Shown piece by piece: positions 49,601 to 63,262 of a DNA stretch of 64,000 nt (its first letter is position 1; every line of letters starts with the position of its first letter). The notes under the pieces are model-generated. The model worked only from the letters and a program-made list of their open reading frames with translations. It was not told the origin of the DNA and ran no database searches. This DNA is from Taenia hydatigena. Its lineage: Eukaryota; Platyhelminthes; Cestoda; Cyclophyllidea; Taeniidae. Location: NCBI GenBank assembly GCA_036345935.2, contig JADWOT020000006.1, positions 6,910,869 to 6,974,868 of the forward strand. The letters are read 5' to 3'. A program made the translations under genes and the position numbers.

Positions 49601-51550
49601 AATGAACTACATAGAAAAAGAGCAGTCGGTAGTCGCAACTTTCGTGTTTAATGCGACTCATGGTCTTTGAGGTGTAAAAGAGTTTTGATTTCGTACTATC
49701 CTGATATGCTAAATCTCTTACTAAGGACAACAATTAAGTCGTGTTAAGCTTTTACGCCTCTTCGATAAAGCTTTAACTGTTTGGTGAAGGTGCTCTTAAC
49801 CGTATTGCTGAGACGAACTGGACCATTGTAGATTCCATGGCACTTGCCGGAGGTGAGCTGGGAAAGGCTCACCTTGCCAATAATCGTAGGTGCATTTTGG
49901 ACACAGTGAAGGAAGTTAGGCAATTTTCTGCATATTTGTGCTGAATGGGTGAGCTCCATCGGTCGTGTAGCAGTGAGTGGCTCACACAGGTGCTACTCAA
50001 AACAAGTCAGTAGTACTTTTACGTTATTTCACGCCTAAAGCAGTAGCTTTTCCTCCAAATCGTGTAGCAATCCGGCACCAATGATGAATTTTTAAATATT
50101 TTTTTTTCAAAATGCCTTCTTTTGTGAAAAATTAGTCAGTTCAGACAAAGGTCTTCTCTATATCAAAATGCACTGAATAGAACATCATGGCCATGGGAAG
50201 CTAACATTGGGGCATTCAAGTGCGGAGGATTAACACGTAACCATGTACTTCACAGATCGCGAAAATGACCTCTCAATGCTATCAGTATGATAGCTGAGTC
50301 ACTGCGGTGACTGAGAAGAAGTGGAGTGAAATTAGGCTGCACATAAAGCAATACGATTGCGAAAACTGTCAGTGGCAGTCAACTGGAAATTTTGTGACTG
50401 TCATTTATCAACCGCAGAACTGTTGGTGTAGCTCACCTCGGTGCGAAGCTAATACACTTCAATGCCAGCAATCAGATAATCTCTGCTCTAGGATTGTCAT
50501 GGCCGGTGAGCTCATTACTGCTCTTTATTCGGAGTAGTCAATGGCTAAACGCATCCCACGCATCCGCTGGCACGTAAGGATGAAGCAAAGTTTGGTGTGA
50601 TGATCTTGCAAAGTAACCTTTCATCATCTTGCATTTGTGCTACTCAACTTGATCTTGAAAATAACAATATCACATTGGAAGGTGTCCCCTTGAACTTGAT
50701 GCCACCAAGTCGTTCATCAATCAAGAAAGTGCTAGCATTATCTGCCCACTTTGAAACATAAAGTGAAAGTGGATCAGTTCAAATGGACAGCTGTAATGTG
50801 TGATGTTCTAATAAAGCTAGCGCCAAGGGATTCCACTTACACACAGAAACTCAGACGTTATTCCACTGGTAAATGCCACCAGTACATGAGATGTCACTTG
50901 GAGAAGTTGCACACCTCCGCTTTGATTACTGCCTCTAAATGCACCGGCATTCGGCTCACGTCATCCTCTCGCTTTACAGACAGCCACAACACTACTCTAA
51001 CAGTTGGATGACATTATTTAAAATACATGCATCACCAGTAAGCGCATTTAATTATCATCCTAAGTACTTTTAGCGCTACGATCATCTTAAAAAGCTGTGT
51101 GCCCATTAGTTTGCGCAAAAATGGCCTAAGCGATCGCAGACTTGGAATGATTTTAATAGCATTGACAATTTGAAAGCAAAGGCGAATCAAAAACGGCGTC
51201 AGCATAAAATTATCTGCGATTTTATGAGAAAAAATGGAGTTCTCATACCCTTTTCTCCAATTAACTAAAGCATTGACTACTAATGAAGAGGACGAATAAG
51301 TCACGCAAATCTGCCAAGTACATTTGGAGGTTGGTTGTGATCCGCATGTCCATTTCTCTGGATTAACAAAGTATTAGCTTACTTGATGCAGGCAGTTTGA
51401 TAATTGAAAGCAAACATTTACATGCATACCATAGAAAATCACATGAAGACATTTAATGTGGGTAAATGGGGGAAGAAGACAAAAAGTTTTCATTGGCGAA
51501 GTTTGATTAAACCATGATTGAAGTAGGCGATGCATAATTTAGGCCTCCAT
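46700..51550. other. Intergenic, weak exon candidates only
   Basis: A block near 47576-47673 (plus) encodes EMGQRLNRVRAIRTELEAKL and stops at A|GTAATG, which could be a coiled-coil exon with donor. Other frames (48373-48567, 48840-49124, 49545-49959 minus, 50307-51011) have no support I trust. Confidence 0.3.
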
Positions 51551-51579
51551 CATGGGTACATCTAATGAACGCCTTTATG

Positions 51580-51990
51580 TAAGCATCGCAAGCGTCTTCG
51601 CAACAAGTATTCTTGAATGAATCACGACCACGGGTAGTGCCACCTCAGGAGCAGTTTCCAAAGGTCGTTTTTAATCCTCATCCCAACCACAGCATGTGCT
51701 CTTCTTCCATCATGTCAAGGCCTTCCATTAAGAAGCGAGGATTATTTAGGATTACAATCGTTTTTCGGTGCCACCACTACACTTTGCTGAAGCCAAAGGT
51801 GGGTTTGCTGAGAGAGCAGAGTGCGTACTACCCAAGTGCAGAAGTTCTGGAGACCATCACCAAAATCTGCAGTCAATGCTGGCTAGTTTATGCACATAGG
51901 CGCAGAATTGAGTGCCCATGTAAACAAGTCGAAGAGTTTGAAGGCAAATCCAAGTGTCTCATTTAATCACATTTAAAGCACACAAATAAA
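51580..51990 (+). repeat. Imperfect inverted repeat, left arm
   Basis: The plus strand here (about 51612-51770, and 51966-51985) matches the reverse complement of 52382-52140. Anchors are TCACGACC, GGAxCAxTTTCCAAAGG and TCACATTTAA followed by AAAGCACACAA. A 170-base stretch is present only in this arm. Confidence 0.65.
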
Positions 51991-52134
51991 TATCACCTAG
52001 TGCGGGCTTACTCACCACTTGTGTATGCAGCCAATCTCTCGGTTTCTTCAAGGTTACCTGATGCCCTCGACGCACGCCACGTTTGCATTCATTCAAGCAC
52101 ACATCACGTGTTATAAGCAAATAACACTGTCGCG

Positions 52135-52390
52135 ATATTCAATTGTGTGCTTTAACTGTGCTTAAATGTGACGCTTGGATTAGAGAGCCAAAATGATCTT
52201 TGCTTCTTAACAGCAAACCTTGATGTGATGGAAGAAGGGCATGTGCTGTAGTTGGGATGATCCGTGGTGGCCTTAGCAGGAGGGTTAAAAATGGCCTTTG
52301 GAAATTGTTCCTGAGGTGACACTACTCGCGGTCGTGATTTAACCAAAAGCGCTTGTTGCAGAGAGGCTTGCCATGCCTGCAAAACGATAT
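52135..52390 (-). repeat. Imperfect inverted repeat, right arm
   Basis: Reverse-complement partner of the left arm, with a loop of about 150 bases between the inner ends. A third, shorter related piece lies at about 52440-52495 (minus), with TCACGATTTAAC next to a diverged CAAGGACAATTTCAAG. Confidence 0.65.
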
Positions 52391-52499
52391 GTATCTGGTG
52401 GACCCGTGGTACCTACTTAAATTATGTAAAGTAACGCTTGAAATTGTCCTTGTGGTGAGCCACCTTTGATTAGTCACGATTTAACTAACTTCCTCTCTC

Positions 52500-55400
52500 A
52501 TTCATCCACCTCAAAAGTTATTCCAGCGGTTTCTTCGGCTCTTTTCCAAACCAGACAAATTACTTGTTGGCGCCAACTCAGCCTAAAAAATCGTTCTGCG
52601 ATTTTGGATAATTTATCCATAATTTCCGCCAGCTCTTAATGTTATGTTTACTTAGAGCAAAAGACATCAGGCATTTTTTCATCTCATTTATCACCAATCA
52701 GTGCAGACTGACACTGTTTTTCCCATTTTGTCTAATACACGACTGCACTATAGTCTGGCCATTGATTTGAACCTGTTGATGCTTCCCAAAACAACTCCAG
52801 TCTGCAACTACTCGGATCATTGTTGTGCAAAGTCATGGGTACGCAAATTCTAAAAAGTGACTACTGTGCTTAAAGTCACCTAGCTAAGAAGAGACCACTA
52901 ATTTACAAATCACCCACACATAATGCGCATCGTAAGGGTGGAGGAGATGTTGAAATGTGAGAAAATGCTTTGCGCATGCCAGATATGCGACGGCTTAGCA
53001 TCTTGTGCCCGTCTAATGGGTTTCTTTCACCAGCGAGAGGAAATCAATTTGCACTACCTACGGAATAGATGGATGATGCCCTTCTGTTGAGGCCATTATT
53101 TATGTTTAAAAAAGTATCATGCTGCCAACTAGCTTTGAGAATGGCTTTAAAAGATGTAGATTGTGTAGCTAGTGGGTGGCCGTGTAGGTTTTAGTGAGGA
53201 GGAATGGGAAAGGCGGCTCTAAATGTTGTCGTGTTGTCATTTGAGCACGCGGTACCGTTAAGCAGACGTAATAGCCAGTGCCACAATTAGGCAGCTGTGT
53301 GGAGTCGAATGATACGCTGATAGAAATGGTAAAGTGAGACTGAGTTTATGGTAGAAGATCTGTTTGTCGAACGTTCTTCGATGACATCTATCGGTGTACC
53401 TGTAATCCTTTGTGTCTTTTACCTCTGCCCAAAATTGTGTTGGTCTGCTGACCTTTCAGCCGCCTCCTCGAGATAGCATGGAAACTCTCTTCCACTTGTC
53501 AACATTGGTCACTAAATAAAGTGAGGTTAATTGGTGCACATTGTAACACAAGTGTATGATAGAAATATCGAAGCAGAAATGACCTTAAACGCTATTCCAT
53601 GTGATCGGAATTGCCAGGCAGGGTCCAAAGTCTGCAATGTCAAGGCTAATGGGGAACTTTACTCAAAAAAGTTAGTTTCCGCATCTGTGTGTGGTTTAGT
53701 TTTGGTCAACTTATTCCTAAAATAAATACGTGGCGTCGCACTGTAGTACGATCTTGAGATATGTGAATGCAGGCTTCGAGGACCTTGAGCAAACTAATTC
53801 GTTCAAGACATACAAAGATGACTTGATATTGCTTTGCATTGCTTCATAGGGGAGAAGTTTTGCCTCAAGAGGCGAGGATGGCGATGACCTCGACATCATC
53901 ATAGTACCACTTTGATGGGGCGCGATGGCAAGGGGAATGTAGTTAGTAAAAAGCAAACTTCGAAAATATGGAGATTATAATAAGTTTTAAAATGGGAACA
54001 CTAATGCGCAACAATGAGTTTCCTGTTGTAGAATAAATCTGGAAAGTAGTTGAGTACATTTAGTAACCTTAGTAAACGCCTAACGACACATCACCACTGC
54101 CTCCTACCAGGCCGAAAATTCAGTCCCTAGTGCATAGTGCCGACCACCTAGAACTACAAGTGAATGGACACTAGTAATAAACCACTTAGTAGCAAGCTAG
54201 AGGCCACTAGTCCATCTGCAGACAAATACTGCTAGAGCCTGCAAAATGCAACTCAAAGCCATCGTTCATCTCGGTACTCCTGACCAAGCAGCCATGTACC
54301 GTATGTGCCGTCATGTCACGAGCCCATCCAACTTAACAAACAGTTAACGGATATCCTAATTTCTAAGTCACAACAAATTTGGCGTCAGCTCCCAATCTAT
54401 CTCATGCCACTTGACTTCTTTATTTTTAAAGACGAGCCAGGTACGTCTAACACTAGCCAGCCACACACATCCTGGCCCGATTGTCGGTAGTTAAGTAATA
54501 TACTTACCTCATGTCTATGTAACGACCTAGACAAACGATTGTCACTATAGACAACCACTTACAAGTGTCCATATATCCGCAAATAACGTCTGCAGATGCG
54601 AAGTAAAAGGACTTTTGAGGCTATTGCTACACGTCATCGGAAGGAAAGACTTAGGTAATTGAGCTTTGGAAATTGGGAGGCACCATAAAGTAGACACCAC
54701 AGTCTATTATTCCTCTATTGGAGAATTCTAAACTTCTTCACTTTGCGCATTGTGACCGCTGACAGTGCACACAAGTGACTGTCTAAATGCAGCCAGAAGG
54801 AGGCTGGCTACCCATGCTATTGGTAGGCATTACAGTACGCCTATCACCAATTATAAGTAGACATTAGATTCTGCTGATCGCACGAGTCCTCTAGCAGCCA
54901 AGACAAAGTCGCCCTACTTTAGGCAGACGAGTCGAGTGCAAGTGTTCTACGTCCTAATGAAATGATTAAACCCAGCTTTTCTCCATCATCAACGTAGACA
55001 TACATGCAGATCGCAATATGCGGTTGACAACGACCTAAAGCTCTATCTTCCCCACGTGTTGTCTCACAAGGTAAAGTACAAACAGTTTCCTCAGAAAATA
55101 ATTTCTTCTGTTCTCAATCACAAGATTATCAAGATTTGACATCTGCAAACCTCAAATACGCACAACAAACATTGCCAATTTCTAGTAGCGCGAAGAAGAA
55201 CTAACCTGGCATGCGGTGACTCGGAAGTGCCGAGCAGCGTGCATTCCGAACACAGCCCTAACAGTGGTGTACCTAAGGGTGTACAAGCTTCACTTGTCTG
55301 TCATTGAAAGGGTTTAGGCCATTCACTGTCGCAACTCAATTATTCCACTTGTTGCTTAGCCTTTCCCTCACCGTCACCGCCTCATTGCTGCTGACCGTCT

Positions 55401-56400
55401 TTGCTATTACATTTTGAGGTGGAATGTCAGCGCTACTGAATTATGCGCGTAGGAGCTGCATGGTGCCTAATTTCTCATCATGTTGTTGTCATCAGTGGCC
55501 ATAATTTCAACGCATTAACCCAATCTAATTGTCTATTGTTGTCAGATAATGTTATTGGCACTCTCTTCCTTCCGACCTTCCTTCCTTCCTCGCCCTGAAC
55601 TTTGCCTTTTAGTTGCATTCTTTCCTCGTTAATACTTATAAAACAACTAATTGACAGATGTAAAAGTCGACTCTTTAAACAAGTCATAGGTGATGAGGCG
55701 AGGGTCGGAGAGTCCTTTGGTTGCATATCTACCCATCCACCCACTCACTAACAGAGTCTTACAAGCAGTATTCGTCGAGGACAGTGCTTTTGAGTAGTTT
55801 CCTTCCCATAACGTCGGCAACCAACGTGAGCTGCAAAGATAGCACATTACTCAACTCGTCCACCTCCACTGCACCCATCACTCCATCAACCTGCATTGAG
55901 GACAGCTGTCGCACAATACTTCAACAAAACCGCACTCGAAATTCCACGAACAGCTACTCTAGGTACCATTGCTGCCACCACCACGTATGTCTTTTATTCG
56001 ACTGGGGGGCCACGTCAACGAAAGGCACTCCGCCTACACCCTTGCAAAAGATAATGGGCACGGCATAGGAGGCAACTGCCACACATTGAATTGAAGCTTT
56101 TGAAACATATGAAAGGAAGGACGATGCGCCACAATACACCTCATTACAGTCATCTATATCCGCTAGTACGTTAATTAAATAATAACTGCTTTATTTTCTC
56201 TCTCTCGTGTTTACTTTCTTCACTTCTTCTTACTCCCTACCCATTCTCTCATTCTATGCCTCTCCATTTTATAGATACATTCATGCATTTATTTAATACA
56301 CTCATTTATTCATTCATTGATTCGTTAATGGCACCCACTGTTTTGCCCATTTTGTGGGATGAACCTCTTCTTCTCCATACCTTTCTGCTCCTCCTCTTTC
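52500..56400. other. Intergenic, weak exon candidates only
   Basis: A Ser/Thr-rich open block at 55752-55984 (plus) has an ACTAACAG acceptor and an AC|GTATGT donor, but its phase 0 end does not fit the exon at 56413. Other frames have no support. Confidence 0.3.
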
Positions 56401-56412
56401 CCGTTCACGCAG

Positions 56413-56955
56413 ACTTGCAGGTGAACTATGAAGTGGAGGACTTCCTCATTCCTCATTACGAGGAGGGTGAGGCGCAGGAACAGGAGCGGGTGCAGAGAGA
56501 AGGGACAGATGTGGCAGCCACCAGCAGTAGCATGGCCACGTCGTTGAGATTGGATACTCCCGACCACTTCACTGCCTCCTCGCCCAACCACGTGGTCGGT
56601 GCGTGGTGGGAAGGTGGGGAAGATGGGATGCAGTCAGGTCAAGCAGCGACCACCACCCTTGGGTCATCATCGGCAGTCCTTCTCGAGGATAGGCACGAGT
56701 TGGAGGACAATGCTCTATTATCCCTCCTCTCATCGGCTCGCCGCATCGTTAGCCCAAACAGCATGTCGGGTGAGTAAATTCTGCACACTCATCCACCTCT
56801 CTTGACTCTCTACCAGCCCATCCATCAGCCATCTTCGTCGTCGTCAATTTCTCTCTCATTTAACAATTAAGTCGGAGGCTCGCCAACAGTTCCCTTGCCT
56901 TTCAGTAAGTGCTACTGAGCTTCTCCCAAATGCGTCAATGGCCCATCCACCTTAA
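56413..56955 (+). CDS. Unrecognised gene, last two exons
   Basis: Exon 56413-56769 follows CCCGTTCACGCAG and ends G|GTGAGT, phase 1 at both ends. It joins across a 136-nt intron to 56906-56955, whose acceptor is TTGCCTTTCAG, giving an in-frame end NASMAHPP and TAA. The 119-residue exon is acidic and Ser-rich (VEDFLIPHYEEGEAQEQERV), with a run LEDNALLSLLSSARRIVSPN. No domain is recognised. Upstream exons with a phase-1 end were not found. The join is supported by phase and splice strength only. Confidence 0.4.
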
Positions 56956-56999
56956 GTGGTTAGTCGATGGTTGGATCAATACAATCGATAATATTACCT

Positions 57000-58610
57000 G
57001 CCGTGTATTCGTTGCGTATTGGTTGTCTGTCTAGTCGGTTGATCCAATCACTGACCCGTTAAATCCACGGCGAGTTGGGTTGCGAACAATCTTACTGGTG
57101 GGTGAGTGGAAAACGGTTTTAGCATTTACTGAAAATCATTTTGCGCAGGACTGTCAATTATTGTAAAAACATGGTATCCCATGTTAATTGCATATAAAGG
57201 GAAAGCTGTGCCTAGCCTCTTCGATTATGTCGTTGGTAAGCAATTCGCATTCTCTCTACCAAGCTGAACCTTCATATTCAACTCAGTCAAGTGGCTAGAT
57301 GAGTGGGTGCATGCATCGTATAATAAAGAGAGGAGAGAAAGGGAGGAAATATTGAAGGCTGCACTAAAGAGCCTTGCAGTGTGACCTTATAGTGTCCACT
57401 TCCGATCTCTTGTCCCCTTACCCAACCTCTCTCCTTCCATGCCCACAGTCTCTCACCCCTTCGCCTCTATCTCATTCATTCCTTTGTCTCTATTAGCTGA
57501 TTCAGCTGATATTCTCTATATAGTGAGTTGAGTAGTTGTGGCTTTTGATGACGACGGCGCTTGTGTAGGATAGGAAAGTGGACGAGGCAGTGGAATTTGT
57601 TTTCCGCAAGTGGTTGAAGGTTGTAGTTGGCATGTGTATGTAGAACGAGAAGCGAGCGGTTGGTCATGCGGTAAAAGAATTCAGGAAGCAATTTGTGGAA
57701 CAGTTGATGGCTTTGAAATTGGATTGTAGTGAGTTGTGCTTGGTTTGTGCGACAGGTGGCTACACTTCATTGCTCGCATTGAGTTCAGAATGTAGGTGTT
57801 TGTGTAAGAGTGAATGACTGATGCAAGTAAGGTCGATTGAGTTGTTGAGGTTATGCAAGGAGGAGAATAGGTGGTTCATATTGTAAGCGTTTGCTCTTCC
57901 TACTCACTTGGAGTGCATCAGAGGGTCCTCGGTGCATTCGACATCTTTGAATGGTTGAACTGTTTAAGAATCAGAGAAGTGATAATCGTAGCTCTTCCCT
58001 CCACGTGGAATACTCACCTGGCTTATTAGGGGCAAGGATGCTAAGGCCATGAGAAAGAGCAGTGCTGTTGTTGACAGTGGAGTAGCAACAGGAAATGTTT
58101 CTGTCTTATCTACAGTGGGCGCTGTTCTTTGGCGATGCTTGAGGTGGAAGTATCATTAGCATGCTCACCGTTGTAGCTTTCAAGCCGTCTTTTTATATCA
58201 CCACTCCTTTCCAGTTTGAAATCATTGCATGAGGCAATTCTTGGTAGAGAAACCTTCTAACGTCTACCATTAGCCTTGACACCTTGAAGTAAATTAAAAG
58301 GTTGTGCAGATATCCTTCAAATTGCTTTGAGCTTGGAGAAACGGATGAAGGGGAATTTGGGACGGCATCAGTGTGGGTGGAAGGGGTTGGGGTTTGGGAT
58401 AAATTGGTGTGTGTATAGAGTTGGTTTACATGATTGCTATTAGCTTTGAGATAAGAAGCATCACTTCTACATTCTTCTCTTGTTTGGTTTCTTTCTATGG
58501 TTGAGTGACTGATTGCTATTTACCCTGATGAAATACGAATCTGCAACTTACTTGGAGAAAATATAAATGATAAAATGGGTGGTTTGGTTAGAGTAGTGCT
58601 TATCGTCCCC
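57000..58610. other. Intergenic, no supported gene
   Basis: A 71-codon minus frame (57691-57476, PEFFYRMTNRSLLVLHTHAN) has mixed composition but no splice context. Nothing else is supported. Confidence 0.35.
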
Positions 58611-58625
58611 AATCTTGGATGCATG

Positions 58626-58804
58626 CAGCCAAGGATCTCTTCGGCGCTGGACTGATTATCTCCCCTGTGGCTTATGTCTACTTTGTGCTTGAATGCGAAG
58701 CTGAGAAAGCAAAAAAAGGTGTGAATGAAAAGAGTAAGGGCTGGAATGTATTGAGAGAAGAGCCTGATGAAAGCGGTGATGCTGTTGAATCGAATTTAGA
58801 GTAA
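58626..58804 (+). CDS. Possible terminal exon with a hydrophobic segment
   Basis: After GGATGCATGCAG the frame reads KDLFGAGLIISPVAYVYFVL, a possible membrane segment, then a Lys-rich and an acidic stretch to TAA. It looks protein-like but no upstream exon was found, and the family is unknown. Confidence 0.25.
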
Positions 58805-58809
58805 ACTTA

Positions 58810-60840
58810 GTGGGGACTGTCCTGAACAGTGATGTTCGGCAAGTAAATGCAATGTGCTTTTGCAGAGTTGCAGTTTCCGTGGGTTCTTGAGGTGGGACTT
58901 ATGTTTGGCGCACTTACACACTCTGAATTTTCCATATTTTATCATTAAATATGAAGGAAGTCGAATTCAAATTAATCGCTTGGGCTTGTTTTGGATGGCC
59001 TTACCGTGGTTGTTACCGCAGTGCTCTCAATGGTGGGTGGCATTGGCACAGTGTTGGGATCATCAATATATGAGATTAGGCGCATTAAAATTCATGCATG
59101 ACTTATGTACGGGGGACGGGAGAGATTACATTGATTAGCGAGGCGTGAGAGGAGGGTTAGGAGTGAAGGCCAACTAGTCCCCTCGAAGTTAGCATTAATG
59201 CTGTTGTGTGGGACAAGGAAGTCTTTGAGTATTTTTTTCCTTGCGTCGACGGTAATTTGCCTTTTTCGATTCCGTGAAGCTGAGGGTTACAAGTTCTGCA
59301 ATTTTAACCTCAATGATAGGTACCTTGTCCAAATGGACTCCATTTTCTCCATTTGTAGGCACCTAGGTGGTGCCTGGAAAATAGTTGTGGAGAGAAGACC
59401 ATTGTTCTAGCGTACTTCAATCCACTCAGGAGAGTTTGTCACACTATTGTCGGTCCTAGTGGTTAGCGAATATCAACGTGCTTTGTTTTTGCTACCTCTA
59501 ATAATGCAGTCTCAAAGACCCTGACTCTCATTAGTGAATGGCTCATTTAGCTCAGCGCAACAGTCTACTTTTCTATACTGCTAAATGATGGGATGTTTTG
59601 CGGCGCCTGACGTCTGCCAACCCTTCGAATATGCAAATCTTTGTGAAAGGTTTCATTCATCCATCTGCGCTTCAACTGTAAGGCATGTCAGAAGAGAACC
59701 TTCTGCCCAAGCGATTAGGAAGACATTACGGTCTTTTTAACCATCAGCCCACAGCACAAAATGGCGTATAATGTGGTCCGCCATTTGGATTCACAGGGGA
59801 TATTTGTCTTCAACTGTCACGTCTTTGAACTACATCCGTACCGCCACCACGTGCAGCGCTTTGCACAACTCCGACGGCTGTCGTAGAGCCTCAAGCACTG
59901 GCATCGAATGATCCCTAAGCTACATGCAGTCAAGCCGGTGAGGAGTTGTTAGCATAGACTCAGTTAGTTTATTCACTGCGTTCGTCTTCGTTTGCCCTGA
60001 TGATACTCTCGTAGCTGCTCACTACTATTCCATTCTCCTTCCCCATAACAACTTCAAATTCTTCACGTTTGTTAGCAAGAGCCATCTAGTAGTGGTAGCA
60101 CGGTTGTGTAGTAGCAAAGCTTAGGCAGAATGTCACAGTGTATGCAATATGCTTGTGATGTGGTAGAAGTCCCTCATCATAATCTGACAATTCCATCTGC
60201 CGCATCACAGTTGTGGGCAAATGCCTCACTGCAACACTTTCATGTCAGGCCAACGCAAGTGGATACATATCCTCCCCCCTTACTTGTTCTATCAGAAGAG
60301 CTAGTGGCGTCTGGGTGGAGGCGAGATCGGTATAGCTTAACAATACTTATTTGTTTCATTTTGACACCTTGCCTCCTCGTACTCGCACAGCCCGTTTCTC
60401 CCCACGAGTGTACTCTCATAGTCGCAAGCCACTCAGAGTGGAACGATTTGGTATTTTCCTCCCTTTATGTGTTTAAGCGTCTCAGTCGCACCTAAATGAT
60501 CCACGCATTAATCAAACACTTTTTGTCGTCTACTTGAAATCGCTCGCAAACTGATGCTCGTTTGACTGGACGTTATACCACGCCGGTCATTTCGCTTGCC
60601 TTCCTTCTCTGCTAGCTTCTCATACAATAGAGTGGCTGTAAGACTGCTGCAGTGATATGAAAACGCGATCAAAGTAAACGAAAGTCATGTCCTCTCCGAC
60701 CAGATGCACCATGTGTGACCGCCTCCAAGAAAGCTCATTTGCACCAACACCTTCCCTCAATCACTCAACTACCTTATTGATAGCTAAGTAAAACCGTATA
60801 ACTCTTCTTACTTGAATAGCTGCACAGCTAGTTGGCTGGC
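58810..60840. other. Intergenic, no supported gene
   Basis: Frames at 58854-59410 and 60130-60495 (plus) lack splice or family support. Confidence 0.35.
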
Positions 60841-60847
60841 TGACTGG

Positions 60848-61078
60848 CTAGAGGATTGTTGAGAGCGTGGCGAATGCGTTGGACAGGTCAATTAGGTGGT
60901 GAAGAGCAACAAGTGAATCAGTGTCTCGAGTAGGTGACTGGCATATTTCCACGATCACATATAGCATGTTCTCCATTGTAATCATGGCCAAATGATCGTA
61001 AGCACTACTGAAATGATTAAGTGAAAGGACGTCACTGACGATGTCACCCATAAAAGAAGTCAACGTATCGGCATTAGA
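60848..61078 (-). CDS. Possible exon, unrecognised
   Basis: On the minus strand an acceptor-like CAACTTTAAAG is followed by an open frame with helical character (TSFMGDIVSDVLSLNHFSSA, then NMLYVIVEICQ) to a stop at the TAG of CTCTAG. Another open block lies just upstream (61259-61074), but I found no donor joining them in phase. Confidence 0.25.
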   Translation of the reverse strand, partial: SNADTLTSFMGDIVSDVLSLNHFSSAYDHLAMITMENMLYVIVEICQSPTRDTDSLVALHHLIDLSNAFATLSTIL

Positions 61079-61299
61079 CTTTAAAGTTGACTGGCGATAT
61101 GTGGGAGCAAAGCTTGGCGAGGCCTGAAATTTCCATAATCCGCTCTAAACCATGGAGGCAATATATAAATGCCAAATCTGTCCCGTATTTCAAAGGAAAT
61201 GCTAGGACTCGAGGTAAAGTTAGGGGCTGAAATCGGGCTGCTTTATCAACGGATAGCACACACCTGCCTGCCTAAGGTGGTGAGTTGTGCAGACGTCAT

Positions 61300-63100
61300 T
61301 TGTTTAGTGATCGGGCTAATGTTCCATTTACTCGTTTAGGGGCACAACTCCAACCTGGAATCAAATAGAAACGTGGATGCCGTTGAGGATCTTCTGTTGT
61401 CTTCGCGGTTAGAGGCAGATCTTCTCTTCACCCCTTTTCCCACACCCTGCAGCATGATTGTTTGATCATATACGGAGTCTTGATCACGTCAGTGCACTCC
61501 TTTTACGTTCCATGTGGGCACGGTCAGGAAGAAGGTAATGAAATATGCATCAGTGATTAGGATGGGTGGGGGAGTGAGTGTCTCGAGTTCTCAATTCTTG
61601 GTAGTGCGTCCACGCACCTCACAGAACGTCGACACTGTGGGAAAGTCAATATCACCTTGCTATCACCTAATAAGGAAGAAATCCCATTAGGACTATTGGT
61701 CAGTTGGTTGGCTAGTTGGTAGGTTAGTCAATCATTTAACAACTTGCGCGATCTCCAAATTACTTCAGCTTCATTTAGTGTGGTTTCGATGGCAGACAGG
61801 CTTCATGTCAGCACAGAAGTAGCAACTCGCCTTTTAAGGGCTTGAGTTTTAACAAGTAGCTCTAGGGTTACCAGCCGACGTTGTTCTTTTTCTCAAAGCT
61901 TCTGCATTTTGGGAAGCAATCCATTGTTGCAACAGCATCGTCTCGGCATTACCTGGACACATCTACCGACAGTCAGCATCACTGCGCATTGATCTTGGTA
62001 TAGCAAGGCGTCTCCCACAACATCACTAAACTTGAAAAGCTTTATATATCATTTTGTGCCATGGAAACGCTCATGCGAGGAATCGATTAAATAACGGGGG
62101 TTTGGTAAACATTATGTGGCAGAGAGGGAACACGAGTTGTGTCCAGCATGAAACACTGCGGTTGTTCAAGCACACAACGATTCGCGAGAGCAGTCTCTCG
62201 CACCCTACAACACATGATTCGTGGCTTAATCATTATGGCAAACATGTCTGATGATTTATGACTGGACTCACTCACAAAATCCTTTCCACGTAATGCATTT
62301 CAACGTGCCGTGAATAGCGAGGATTTGAGTTTGCTTCAGTAAGTCAATGCAAAATGGCAGATGAGAAGTTCCTAATAAAACAATGTGTTTTAGTGACATC
62401 CCTTTGTAATAGCCAAGACAGCACTGCGTGTGCACACACAAATCTCAGTCATGTTTGGAAATGAAACTTAAACATTTATGCGCTTAAAATATGCGTTGCT
62501 GCATTTAATATTGCTGACATACAAATGTAGCTTTGCCAAATTTACGATAATTAAGAAATTGGACAGCATGTCTCTCTAATGTTTTACTCTCTTACCCAAA
62601 TCATCCTCCAATTTCAAGTGTCGCCCCACGACCACGATTAAGCTTCATTCTAAGGTGCCAGCGCGTGCGTTTAATAGGCATTTCTGCTGGCTCAACGTCG
62701 CCCCGTCAGTTGATGGACTTTGCCAGAATTGCTTCATTGTTGCAGATGGACGAAAATGGCTACCAAGTTTCCAAGACGAGCGTGTGCAGTTATTTTTGCG
62801 ACTGCAAATAGTGGTCAACTGTGCACTCAAATGTATGATAAAATTGGAAGGAATAACTTAGAATAAGCAGGTAAGAGTGCATAGCCCATGCTCTGCTGCT
62901 GTTGCGTCATCACGGTCTCGTCTGCTACGACCCCTGACTGGTGCGAGTGTTGGTTACTGGATCGCACTTGTTCAACCACACATCGCCCAGCAGACACCAA
63001 CAATGTGAGTTGAGGAGGACGCTATGCAATGCCCATATTTCTTCAATCGTACCCATCCGGCGAGAGGTGAGAAAATAACTCAAGCCTTGTGATTAAAAGG
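61300..63100. other. Intergenic, no supported gene
   Basis: Opposing frames at 62645-62861 overlap on both strands and neither has a clear splice partner. No other feature is evident. Confidence 0.35.
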
Positions 63101-63119
63101 CCGGTATTGTAGAGTCTCA

Positions 63120-63262
63120 AGGCTCCACTGAGGGCAAAAGAAGGCAGAACACTAGGATAGAATGCTATATTCAACTGTCAGAGGAAGTTGAGCTGCTGGC
63201 ATGGCCCGGAGACTAGCCTACGCAGCCAGGCCAACATGGCCACCTCTTTGACCCTGACCGTA
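63120..63262 (+). repeat. Dispersed repeat S, copy 3
   Basis: Matches S copy 1 through ACTAGGATAG and the longer anchor CTGGCATGGCCCGGA, then diverges. Partial copy. Confidence 0.4.
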
